From Agromyces allii (GTDB taxonomy: Bacteria > Actinomycetota > Actinomycetes > Actinomycetales > Microbacteriaceae): a stretch of 64,000 bases of DNA. The notes below the pieces were generated by a model. It did not search any database, was not told the DNA's origin, and saw nothing but the letters and a program-made list of their open reading frames with translations. The stretch covers positions 243,581 through 307,580 of the forward strand of contig NZ_WBIN01000007.1 of the NCBI RefSeq assembly GCF_009749385.1, in the 5' to 3' direction. Positions 58,401-64,000 of the stretch are shown in pieces; the first letter of the stretch is position 1; every line of letters starts with the position of its first letter. The position numbers and the translations under genes were made by a program.

Positions 58401-58932
58401 CCGCCTCGGCACACTCGCCGACCTCGACGCACTCCCGCACCGCTCCGCACACGCCAAGGTGGAGTCGGCGATCCGCGACGCGATCGCGACCGAGGGGCCG
58501 ATCCCCGCGTCGCGCCTGGTCAGGCTCGTGGCGGGTTCATTCGGCCTGAACAGAGTGGCGCGAGATCGCGTCACGTCCATCAGACGCGTCGTCCCCGATG
58601 AATTCCGACGCCGCGACGGCGAATCGACGTTCTACTGGCCGGCCGATCTCGATGTGACGGCGTGGTTGCAGGTGCGGATCCCCGACGCACGCACGAATCG
58701 ACCCATCGACGAGGTGCCGACCGTCGAGATCGCCAACGCGATGCGAATCGCATCTGCGACGGCGGGCGGAATGCGTCCGGATGAGATCAAGCGCCAGGCG
58801 CTCGGTCTCTTCGGCGGCAAGCGCATGACCACCGCCATCGAGGCGCGGCTCGACGAAGGTCTCGGCTTCGCCCTCGAATCAGGGCGGCTTGTTCGATCGG
58901 AGAGCGGGATTCTGCTCGACGGTCTTCGCTGA
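52432..58932 (+). CDS. Giant HEPN-DUF4011-SF1 helicase-nuclease, DUF3320
   Basis: 2166 residues; CCGGAGG precedes the ATG. Domains: Swt1-HEPN (1-140, RX4H at Arg99/His104 in REVRNLWAH); a beta-rich region; transglutaminase-like region with Cys near 410 (GRLGTCLDTTVTLAA) and EGHIFLGYW; DUF4011 near 570-595 (NALLDLSLRNKLINYTD); SF1 helicase with Walker A GPPGTGKSQTITN (about 873) and FDEASQIRVADAVG (about 1493); LENVQGDERDCILFSV; a Vsr/MTES_1575-like nuclease (about 1815-1890); DUF3320 (about 2015-2080). The nuclease site reads VLLDG where relatives have an acidic residue before the Asp, so catalysis may be reduced. DUF4011-helicase-Vsr proteins are known single-gene defence systems (Hhe-like, from memory). 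Its HEPN front matches that of the DUF499 ATPase. Confidence 0.9.
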   Translation: MEEVDYHSEVGDALALLIDGLSPFVERVFVAKLPAGLEWTTIIERKDKLAGRRGGVYAKRDLSLLLRALTERLGDLGYPFDRELPRQGQNYASELREVRNLWAHNGEFSAQTAFRAMDSAGLLLRMIGATEQAMKIAHLKSELLPDRAAGEAASPTDRPVNDAIDEETTERVVIRPAAGMLPEPVTLAPASASVTIKAVSHLSYAMAHCRIPIIDEISIENRAGERRGASLEIDVVSADGSLGGPKVLLLDLGEEQSTILRSVDLVLDPARMLDVDEQRPGLIRAILRDAGGDLIVESSVDVQILASNQWIAAPLHLGLELLAAHVQPNAAAIAPLLIEASDRLKSATGNSALDGYQSENPGRVDSIVTAVYDAMRARDIRYAEPPASWDSIGQKVRTPAEVLEGRLGTCLDTTVTLAAVLEQAGINTTLWLIEGHIFLGYWRTDNSLGAVASTDAMDVINLVDLGHLALVETTLLTGGNDSLSFGDANRAPRTRHLAEGIDWVQGITDVRQARLSGIYPLPSRSRGVDGETIVTVYEPGSGPTIAPYFGAPAAGGIAPELATVPRRVQQWKNALLDLSLRNKLINYTDRSGYRLEVPPPVVSRLEDAVNAGTPITLLASDRVQSVDEVRGIRFGRDLPEQTRETLLAEKRSAFVDITSASYTSKLRYLAYKAKTIAEETGANNLYLAFGMLHWRVNDRDLRSPLVLVPVNLTTASRGEVYRLTLDEAGASTPNYCLLEKLRVSFGLEIPGLQNPVEDQSGIDLGAAFRAAREAISSAGLPFRVEESVDLAILQFAKFRLWKDLDEHWETLAENALVSHLIHTPLDAFQDPTSAAPPVDLDELGAVVPVPADASQLEAVAEAVGGRTFVLEGPPGTGKSQTITNLLARSLAAGRRVLFVAEKRAALDVVKKRLESVGLGEFSLDLHDKSARPAAARAQIKRALDLVVRTDAAALHANAEAAESSRRSLARYASRLHEANAAGMSLYSARTSELAADPGIDPLEVSTGLVASADETVFAEVRDVLRRLPETADLARPTPAHPWAFVDELPPARIDARAVHAAARDFDAAIDAAMLSGFALIDLGRADSPDLLDAWAQLARAPRHPMATLDALQSPAWQSYLDDLQRRITGFTGPTWLSEVKPTVLSRDVDAIHAAALAADASGFFGRRKRRRGVLAMFADALVGEPAAIKLKTLSELTGRIAATNAKLTELRAAIAKVPLPLIDGGWNVLVQADVDAFNARLSWVRFAAHALDGSTNPHAEQLRRYFSSTAVGSGQAELMSLAATWRSLIAVAAVAPGDAASWAGEVDFLTRWHSTRTARNLATGEPVTLVRWLELIRHVEPLRRHGLITARVAILEGAMPAEDAALAFDKGVALASIVEREDATALNAFDIAAHNKTIHRFTASTHAVRAELPRAIPAELLAGRTFATTSTSGQIGGLRRQLDRQRGGLSVRALLEQYGDIITQVMPCTLMSPESVARFIPARSDLYDIVVFDEASQIRVADAVGAMGRGASVVVVGDSKQMPPTSFADAGANLDEDTEYTPETVVDEESILTECVQAQVPSKWLSWHYRSQDESLIAFSNHHYYENRLSSFPAPIGSRARDTVDGHGISLVRVNGHFERTGKGKALRTNRVEAEAIVDDIKRRFWASPNATPSLGVITFNAPQRDLVENLLRDSDDDRIRQALDEPDGLFVKNLENVQGDERDCILFSVAFSVNANGILPLNFGPLSRAGGERRLNVAVTRARRQVVLYASFDPEILRAEQTSSIGIKHLKAYLEMAARGVEAVSDDGRRQAYIDRHRDEIADELRLAGFAIKTDVGLSDFRVDISIAEADAPDVPLVAVLLDGPVWRARQTVADRDGLPVDVLKGLMRWPGVERVWLPEWLHHREETLGRLNLAVAEAKAHGSRQADPADVPDLPSASSDDTAVELEGQGVHDDLPALQNGSSASVMPAPLTDPRAIRIGTAGGPPASPVHSPRTHPNLEEFIEWQPGRLGTLADLDALPHRSAHAKVESAIRDAIATEGPIPASRLVRLVAGSFGLNRVARDRVTSIRRVVPDEFRRRDGESTFYWPADLDVTAWLQVRIPDARTNRPIDEVPTVEIANAMRIASATAGGMRPDEIKRQALGLFGGKRMTTAIEARLDEGLGFALESGRLVRSESGILLDGLR

Positions 58933-58954
58933 ACTGGCCCGGCGTGCTCCGATG

Positions 58955-61036
58955 CTACGACTTGGTATTGCTCAGATGTCTGCCGATGTATCCGATGTAC
59001 ACCCGGCCACTCTCGGCGACATCATCGTGATAGTGCATCCGAGGTGCGAAGGTGTCACGATGCGTCGGCTTGAAGTGGGCGTCCATGAGCACCTTCCCAC
59101 CAGGCACGGGAAGAACCCGTTCCTCACGCCAAGCACGATTGCTCAAGACGGACTCGCTCTCGGTCCCGGCGTGCCGTTCGGGTGAACACTTGTAGCCATC
59201 GACTCGGTCATCCGTCAGATACGTATGTACGTTCCCTGCCAGGTCGCCACTCGTCCGCGCGCCGACGTAGTCATAGAGGACGTGGACGTAGTCCCAAAGA
59301 GCTGCGGCGTAGCGCCCGTGCGGGTCTCGCTTGTCGACTTCGAGCGCGGCATCTACGTCGCCGGTGAAGACGACGCGCTCCAATGCAACGTGTTCTTCTT
59401 CACCTGACGTAATCCGTGCCACGAGCTCCTCCACTGTCGTCGGCGCCTGCCATTCCACCGGGGCGAAACCGACGTGGGTGTCTTCGGCGCGGTCGGCGAG
59501 GATCAGATTGCGCCGGAGGATTTGCGTCTCTCTGGCCGCTTCGCGGAGGTCGTCCGTGACGAGTGCGAGCTCGAGATCCAATTCTTCGAGTCGAACCCGA
59601 GCGTCACGAAGTTCTGCTTCAAGCTGCAGCTGGCGGTCGGCGGCCTCATCCAACTGTTCAACTGCGACGGCAACTTCGCTGTTCTGAGTCGTGAGCAGCG
59701 CGTCGAGTGCCTCGAGATCGTCGACACCCGCAAGCTCTCGATCGAACCACCTCCGGACCATCTTCGCCAGCTTGGCGACGAGTGACTCGGATACGGGCAC
59801 CTGCGCGGCACCCGTCATGGCTTGCGTTTGGGCAACAGCTGTCGACTCGACGACCGGACTGCTTCCCGCTGCGTTCACGGGTAGTGTTTCGCGCGCCGTC
59901 GCGACAATTCGGTCGACCTTCGAGAGCCGCTCCTGCGTTACCGCGGCCTTCCGCAGGAGATCGACGCCCCGACGAATGTCGGCGGGAAGGTCTTGCTCGA
60001 CCAGCCTCCGCCTCGCTGCCGCGGCATGGATCTTCGTCAGCGGTCTCGCAACCCGCGTTCCAGCAACCGATCGTGCGAGCGTGGCGGGTCCTAGGAATCG
60101 ATGGCGGACGCCATCGTCTGGATCATCGAGCTCGACTCGCGGCGCGTACGTCCGAACGCTTCCTGGACGCACCTCGTGCGACGGAGGAAGCGCATGCAGG
60201 ACTTCCTCCATGGCGTCCGCGTAGACGACGAACGTGCTCGCGACTCCCACGCTTTGTTTCGTGAGCGACTCGACCGTGCGACTCCAGACCTCGTCGGTTT
60301 CCGGGCCCAGCGATCCGGCAACGATGACGGTGGCCGAGCGTTCCGGGTCCGTGATCGCGTCGAGAAGCTCGCGGACATCGGCCGATCGGATCGCGCGGGG
60401 CTTCCCGGAGAGACGGGTAGATCCATCCCATGCGTCCACCGTCTCGAGCAAGGCCGTCACCAGACGTGGAGGATCGACACGGTCGACGACATCGGTGTCG
60501 TCGGTTCCCTCGATCGCGACATCGATGACAAGTGTCTGGCGGCGATCTTCGTGTGCGTGAGGGAGAGACAGCGCGAATACCGACACGATGAAGGTGCCCG
60601 CGGCGTTCGTTTCCTCGAGACGGTACAGCCGACGGCGACTCGAATCTTCAGCACGGTCGGCGTGGGTGACGATCAGCCGAGCCGCGGCGCCAAGGTCGAT
60701 TGCGCCGGCACCATCCCAGTCGGCGCGAACGAGCGCGCTTCGACCCCTGGCCTTCTCGGCGAGCCAGCTTCGTAGCTGCGACTCCGCCGTCGCGACTGCG
60801 TCGACCTGATCTCCGAGCCGGAGCACCGACCGATAGCCGGCTGCCAAGCCGCCACCTTCCCATCTTCGAACGGCGTCGGACACTCGTAGGAGTCCGCTCA
60901 CCCGACCATCTGACGGTTGAATACGCTGCGTCGACCTTATCCAGCGGGCGCATTCCGTTCGGCGAGGGGAAATGGACGCGATGACCCCAGTCCAGGGGTA
61001 ATCGAAGCGGGAGGCGATGCGGTCCCACTCCAGCAC
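58955..61036 (-). CDS. Unrecognised coiled-coil protein, island partner B
   Basis: 693 residues if the first in-frame start, GTG at 61036, is used; the frame further upstream is antisense to the partner gene. A mixed N-terminal half contains DAMEEVLHALPPSHEVRPG and a DGVRHRFLGPATLARS block that I associate with uncharacterised actinobacterial proteins. A long acidic coiled coil follows (about residues 470-560). The C-terminal 130 residues are rich in aromatic, His and Lys residues: WDYVHVLYDYV, DAHFKPTHRDTFAPRMHYH and GYIGRHLSNT, resembling a compact binding or nuclease-like module. No nucleotide-binding motif is seen. It starts 28 bases after gene 61065-62951 and converges with the giant helicase (22-base gap). 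Confidence 0.65.
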   Translation of the reverse strand: MLEWDRIASRFDYPWTGVIASISPRRTECARWIRSTQRIQPSDGRVSGLLRVSDAVRRWEGGGLAAGYRSVLRLGDQVDAVATAESQLRSWLAEKARGRSALVRADWDGAGAIDLGAAARLIVTHADRAEDSSRRRLYRLEETNAAGTFIVSVFALSLPHAHEDRRQTLVIDVAIEGTDDTDVVDRVDPPRLVTALLETVDAWDGSTRLSGKPRAIRSADVRELLDAITDPERSATVIVAGSLGPETDEVWSRTVESLTKQSVGVASTFVVYADAMEEVLHALPPSHEVRPGSVRTYAPRVELDDPDDGVRHRFLGPATLARSVAGTRVARPLTKIHAAAARRRLVEQDLPADIRRGVDLLRKAAVTQERLSKVDRIVATARETLPVNAAGSSPVVESTAVAQTQAMTGAAQVPVSESLVAKLAKMVRRWFDRELAGVDDLEALDALLTTQNSEVAVAVEQLDEAADRQLQLEAELRDARVRLEELDLELALVTDDLREAARETQILRRNLILADRAEDTHVGFAPVEWQAPTTVEELVARITSGEEEHVALERVVFTGDVDAALEVDKRDPHGRYAAALWDYVHVLYDYVGARTSGDLAGNVHTYLTDDRVDGYKCSPERHAGTESESVLSNRAWREERVLPVPGGKVLMDAHFKPTHRDTFAPRMHYHDDVAESGRVYIGYIGRHLSNTKS

Positions 61037-61064
61037 CCGATTGTCGCGCCCAGCACTACCCGCT

Positions 61065-62951
61065 TCACGCCGCCATGTCGTCGTGAGTGACGACCCGGCT
61101 AAGGTCGACGGAGCCGTCTGAGCACACCCAGTAGTGCAGGCGGCGGGCCGCCGGGGTGTTCTGCTCGATCGAGGCGCGGAAGCAGCGGGCACCGTCGGCG
61201 GGGCGCACGACGTCGGACGCCGACGCCCCGTCGCCCGTGCGGAGGGTGTGCAGGCGGCGACCGGCCACCTCGCCGGCCCGACCGACGAGCACGTCGACCA
61301 CGGCTTTGAATGCCTTGGCGAGCTGGCCGTCGTCGAGGGCGGTGAGCGACTGCGCGAAGTCGGCCCCGATCGCGTAGTCGGTCGGCAACGCGCGCGAGGC
61401 GCGGTCTGATGGTGCGACGCGATCCACCCAGGCGAGCAGGATCTCGTGACGCACCCAGTCGTCGGCGTCGAGCCACTGAGCACGGCGGTCGGCGAATCGG
61501 GGCGCCTCGGGCGCCGACGAGACTCGGCGCGACTCGCGCAGGTGCCGTCGCTGGGCACGCAACTCGTCTTCGAGGTCGCGAGCGTGCGCGCGCACCTCGC
61601 CGAGTTCTGCCAGAGCGTCGCGGAGCGCACTGCGGTCGGTGAGCGCCTGGTTGCGCAGCGCAGCGTGCGCGCCGGAGTCGGCGCCCGCGTCGCGCAGCTG
61701 TGCAGTGAGGTCGGCGACCTGCCCCTGCAGTCGGGTGATCGTGAGCTGCTGCGATTGGGCGAGAGTGCCGTGTCTCGACTCCTGGTGCAGTGGAGCACCG
61801 ACGACGATCGGTGCTTCGGATGCCGCAACGACCGCCGGCGGCTCCGCTCGATGCAGGCCTGGCCCGGGCATCGGCGACGGCCTGGTCGGCGCGGCGGCTG
61901 GTTCGAACATCGGGCTCACCGCAGCATCCGTCGCCACCGCGGCCGTCGCAACAGCCTGAGTCGCGCCATCCGGAACCGAGGCGACCGAGCGCACCGGCTC
62001 GTCATCGACGGCGACGAGCGGGCGATCCTCGCGAAGCCAGGGCAGGCCGCCCGCGACGAGCGTGAACGGCGGCACGATCGGCTCGTCGTCGTCGACATCG
62101 CTGAGGCTCAGGTGCAGACGATCGCCCGAGAGGTGCAGCACCCGCGCGGCCACGACGTCGCCCACCGAGAGCAGCGCGTCGACGCGATCGAGTGGGTTCG
62201 GCGAGACATCCTCGCGGGTGATCTCGATTCGCACCTGCGGGTGCAGCGCCAAGACGGCACGACGATCACTCGTCGACTCGACGAGGGCGAGCGTCACCTC
62301 ACGGTGCGGGAATCGGGCCGCGACGCTTTCGAGCGAGGGTGTCTCGAGCTCGACGTTGAGGCGCCGCGTCTCGACATCGAGCAGGCCCGAGATGCGCTGC
62401 CCCTTGGCGAGGGTCCAGTCGAGCGGTACCGGCGGGTAGGTCAGCTCCTGCCACACCGTCGCCATGCCCTGCCCGTCGAGCGCGACCAAGGCCCGCGAGC
62501 CGTCCATGAGAAAGCCACTGACGGTTCCGGATGCTGCGACGGCACGTTTCGGCGCGATCTCGAACAGTCCAGCCGCTTGGGCATGCGCGAGCACATCGGT
62601 GATGAGGCGCTCGGTCGCATGACGCGGAGTCGGTTGCGGAAACCGAAGCCGCGACTCCTGCATCGACGTCTCGGTCGTGAAGCCCACCGGATACGAGCGG
62701 CCCGCGCCGCCGTACACGTCGAGCCGGTCGGGCAGCAGCGCGCTGAGCTCGCGCGTGAGCGGGCCGGTCTCGATCGCGAACACGCGGCTGACATCGCCCA
62801 CCTCTTCGACGAGCGCCGCCGCATCGAGCTCGGGCTCGACGGCACCGAACGGCGAGGTGACGACCACCCATGGGCGGTCGCGCTCAGGGTCGAAGAGTCC
62901 GCGCGCGAGCTCGCACACGGCCTGTGAGTCGCCCACTCGGGTACAGCTCAT
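61065..62951 (-). CDS. Unrecognised protein with S1-like segment, island partner A
   Basis: 628 residues. The N-terminal domain (about 1-200) looks alpha/beta (RPWVVVTSPFGAVEPELD, SRVFAIETGPLTRELSALL). Around 255-300, LLSVGDVVAARVLHLSGDRL plus HLSLSDVDDD resembles an S1/OB RNA-binding barrel. An Ala/Pro-rich linker and a coiled coil (about 400-480, LAQSQQLTITRLQGQVADLT) come next. The C-terminal region has RRLHTLRTGDGASASDVVRP and RRLHYWVCSDGSVDLSRVV ending HDDMAA, a pattern seen in proteins of unknown function. It is first gene of a two-gene operon with 58955-61036. Presence at the island edge suggests defence; mechanism unknown. Confidence 0.65.
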   Translation of the reverse strand: MSCTRVGDSQAVCELARGLFDPERDRPWVVVTSPFGAVEPELDAAALVEEVGDVSRVFAIETGPLTRELSALLPDRLDVYGGAGRSYPVGFTTETSMQESRLRFPQPTPRHATERLITDVLAHAQAAGLFEIAPKRAVAASGTVSGFLMDGSRALVALDGQGMATVWQELTYPPVPLDWTLAKGQRISGLLDVETRRLNVELETPSLESVAARFPHREVTLALVESTSDRRAVLALHPQVRIEITREDVSPNPLDRVDALLSVGDVVAARVLHLSGDRLHLSLSDVDDDEPIVPPFTLVAGGLPWLREDRPLVAVDDEPVRSVASVPDGATQAVATAAVATDAAVSPMFEPAAAPTRPSPMPGPGLHRAEPPAVVAASEAPIVVGAPLHQESRHGTLAQSQQLTITRLQGQVADLTAQLRDAGADSGAHAALRNQALTDRSALRDALAELGEVRAHARDLEDELRAQRRHLRESRRVSSAPEAPRFADRRAQWLDADDWVRHEILLAWVDRVAPSDRASRALPTDYAIGADFAQSLTALDDGQLAKAFKAVVDVLVGRAGEVAGRRLHTLRTGDGASASDVVRPADGARCFRASIEQNTPAARRLHYWVCSDGSVDLSRVVTHDDMAA

Positions 62952-63150
62952 CGCACGCCCTCCTTCCGGCCGAGGTGTCGGGTGTTGAGGAGAACGTAGT
63001 GGGGGCCGCCGACATAGGACGTCTGCCTGCGAGGGATTCGTCCCTCAACCCTTCGGGCGCCCCACCGCATGATCAAGTACTGGAAGGACGGTTTCACGAG
63101 ATGCATCCATTTCTGCCTGCCGGCCACTGATCTGTGCACTGGGTTCTGAC

Positions 63151-63576
63151 CTACTGAGCGCCCCCGACGTCGCGGGGCCGCCGATCGCGAAGGACCGCTC
63201 GACGCTCGTCGAGCGCGACGATGCGTGCGCGGATCGTCACGAGCACGGCTGCGACCCGGTGGCGATGATGTGCCTCGATAAGGCCGTCGACCTCGAGCGA
63301 TCGAGCCCGCACAGCGAGGTCGCGCGTCTTCGTGACGGTGTCACGGCGCCAGGCCTGGTACGGGTCGTCGCCGCGGCGCGCGAGCCGCTCGAAACGGTCG
63401 TCGATGAGCGCGAGCCGCAGCTCGAGGGCGTTGATGTCGTCGAGCAGTCGCGCGCGCTCGCCATTGCGCGCCGCCCTGACGAGGCCGAGGTCGATCGCCG
63501 TGCGAGTTGCGCGAGCCGTGCCGGTCGCGCCGGTGGTGGTCGTCGTGATCGCCGCGAGGTGAGAGTCCGAACCCAT
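63151..63576 (-). CDS. Small helical protein, island-flanking paralogue 2
   Basis: 141 residues starting MGSDSHLAAI, with a Thr/Ala-rich N-terminus and then the same helical core as 17474-17878: ALELRLALIDDRFERLA, PYQAWRRDTVTK, EAHHRHRVAAVLV. AAGGA precedes the ATG. The gene has the same orientation as its paralogue and a conserved promoter, so the island between them is framed by direct repeats of a gene. Function unknown; the charged, all-helical character suggests a protein-protein or nucleic-acid contact role. A 199-base gap (62952-63150) to the previous gene has no recognised gene. Confidence 0.7.
   Translation of the reverse strand: MGSDSHLAAITTTTTGATGTARATRTAIDLGLVRAARNGERARLLDDINALELRLALIDDRFERLARRGDDPYQAWRRDTVTKTRDLAVRARSLEVDGLIEAHHRHRVAAVLVTIRARIVALDERRAVLRDRRPRDVGGAQ
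63380..63429. repeat. Direct repeat, right copy (48/50 match with 17724-17773)
   Basis: Second copy of the 50-base block inside the paralogous gene, in the same orientation. By eye the only differences are one C/A and one T/G change. Confidence 0.75.
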
Positions 63577-63617
63577 GAAGTGTCCTTGCCGACTCCAGCC
63601 GATGGCCGAAGATCACG

Positions 63618-63640
63618 ACGCTAGATGAGGCCACCGACAT
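63618..63640 (-). promoter_or_regulatory. Promoter conserved with left-flank paralogue
   Basis: On the minus strand: ATGTCGGT, nine bases, TAGCGT, then CGTGATCTTCGGCC. This equals the layout at 17921-17943, including the downstream GTGATCTTCGGCC block. The rest of the 310-base gap (63577-63886) holds no credible gene. Confidence 0.55.
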
Positions 63641-63801
63641 CGCTGCGCGTACCCGTCGAGACGGGCGTGACCCTCTGACTGGGGGTGATAGTCCTGACGC
63701 CCAGCAACGGCGCGGGTGTCGTGGCCGTGACGCTCCGCGAAACGTGATCTCGCGGGGGCAAGCGGCATCCGGTGTCGTTCGTCATCGCTAGCTTTCAGGA
63801 G

Positions 63802-63817
63802 GCTCCCAGTCGGGAGC
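63802..63817. terminator. Small hairpin, GCTCCC-AGTC-GGGAGC
   Basis: Perfect 6-bp stem with 4-base loop, 70 bases before the ATG at 63887. It could be a terminator of a transcript from the left or a leader structure of the following gene. Confidence 0.35.
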
Positions 63818-63886
63818 GATTCCACGCTCAGCAGCATCGCAGCTCTTCAGCACGCAGCAATCACCGTTCCACCGAGAGGCCGGCTT

Positions 63887-64000
63887 ATGTCAGATCCCAC
63901 CAATCCCCCCAGTCCTCCGGCGCAGCCGCCGACGCCCCCGCAGCCGTACGGCGCCGCGCCGACCCCGCCGCCCGCCGCGCCCGCCGCAGCGCCCGCGCCC
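63887..64000 (+). CDS. Proline-rich protein, N-terminal part only
   Basis: 38 codons are present before the window ends. The start ATG at 63887 follows GAGAGG at good distance. The visible sequence MSDPTNPPSPPAQPPTPPQP continues as a Pro/Ala/Gln-rich low-complexity tail. In Microbacteriaceae such N-termini usually precede membrane proteins (for example DUF4190-type), so a cytoplasmic Pro-rich leader of a membrane protein is likely but not shown here. It lies outside the defence island by content and probably marks return to the core chromosome. Confidence 0.6.
   Translation, partial: MSDPTNPPSPPAQPPTPPQPYGAAPTPPPAAPAAAPAP

Noticed and set aside
58955..61828. 957-residue frame including about 264 Arg/Ser/Thr-rich leading residues
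   Set aside because: The leading part is the shadow of the 61065-62951 gene; the first plausible start is the GTG at 61036.
63613..63837. 74-residue minus-strand frame before the last gene
   Set aside because: It overlaps the conserved promoter of the 63151-63576 gene and lacks coding features.

Overview
The window is high-GC DNA with dense gene packing, ATGA/GTGA stop-start overlaps, GTG/TTG starts, -10 boxes placed 6-7 bases before start codons (leaderless mRNAs), and proteins typical of Actinobacteria. A Microbacteriaceae member such as an Agromyces relative fits best; the genus is an inference. No rRNA, tRNA, CRISPR array, transposase, integrase or phage structural gene was seen.

Left third (1-18 kb), mostly metabolic. 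It opens with divergent lipoprotein genes, a secreted PKD-like protein, and a membrane-anchored GH5 endoglycoceramidase-like hydrolase. Then comes a minus-strand uronate-catabolism block: IclR regulator and KduD, then a 2-hydroxyacid dehydrogenase and KduI, next to a PotABCD-type ABC transporter (lipoprotein, ATPase, fused permease), a DUF861-type cupin and a second hydroxyacid dehydrogenase. Perfect IclR-like palindromes sit upstream of this block. A HepT/MntA-type toxin-antitoxin pair, an unknown gene, a DUF6994-like gene and a small helical protein lead to the island.

Defence island (about 18.1-63.0 kb). Almost every gene has a nuclease, helicase, methyltransferase, GHKL ATPase or HEPN signature. 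In order: (i) minus-strand Mrr plus an AddB/AddA-like helicase-nuclease pair; (ii) plus-strand DUF6361, phospholipase-D-like and SNF2-like helicase genes; (iii) small genes at a convergence point; (iv) a six-gene minus-strand operon: DUF1156 DNA methyltransferase, Swt1-HEPN/DUF499 ATPase, MORC-type GHKL ATPase, DUF4420 nuclease, Z1 helicase, Vsr; (v) a GHKL ATPase with a TIGR02391-like tail, divergent from (vi) a MORC-type GHKL ATPase fused to a complete sigma-70 factor, followed by a C5 cytosine methyltransferase and a DUF3883 nuclease; (vii) a 2166-residue HEPN/DUF4011/SF1 helicase/nuclease; (viii) two unrecognised coiled-coil proteins.

The most striking object is the 1101-residue MORC-sigma70 fusion at 46.9-50.2 kb. 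It is a paralogue of the stand-alone MORC in the restriction operon, carries sigma regions 1.2 to 4 with the promoter-contacting residues intact, and ends in two HTH-like repeats. It suggests an ATPase-gated transcription switch tied to restriction-modification. Paralogous small genes in direct orientation (17.5 kb and 63.2 kb), sharing a promoter block and a 50-bp segment with 48 matches, bracket the whole island.

The right edge holds the start of a proline-rich protein.
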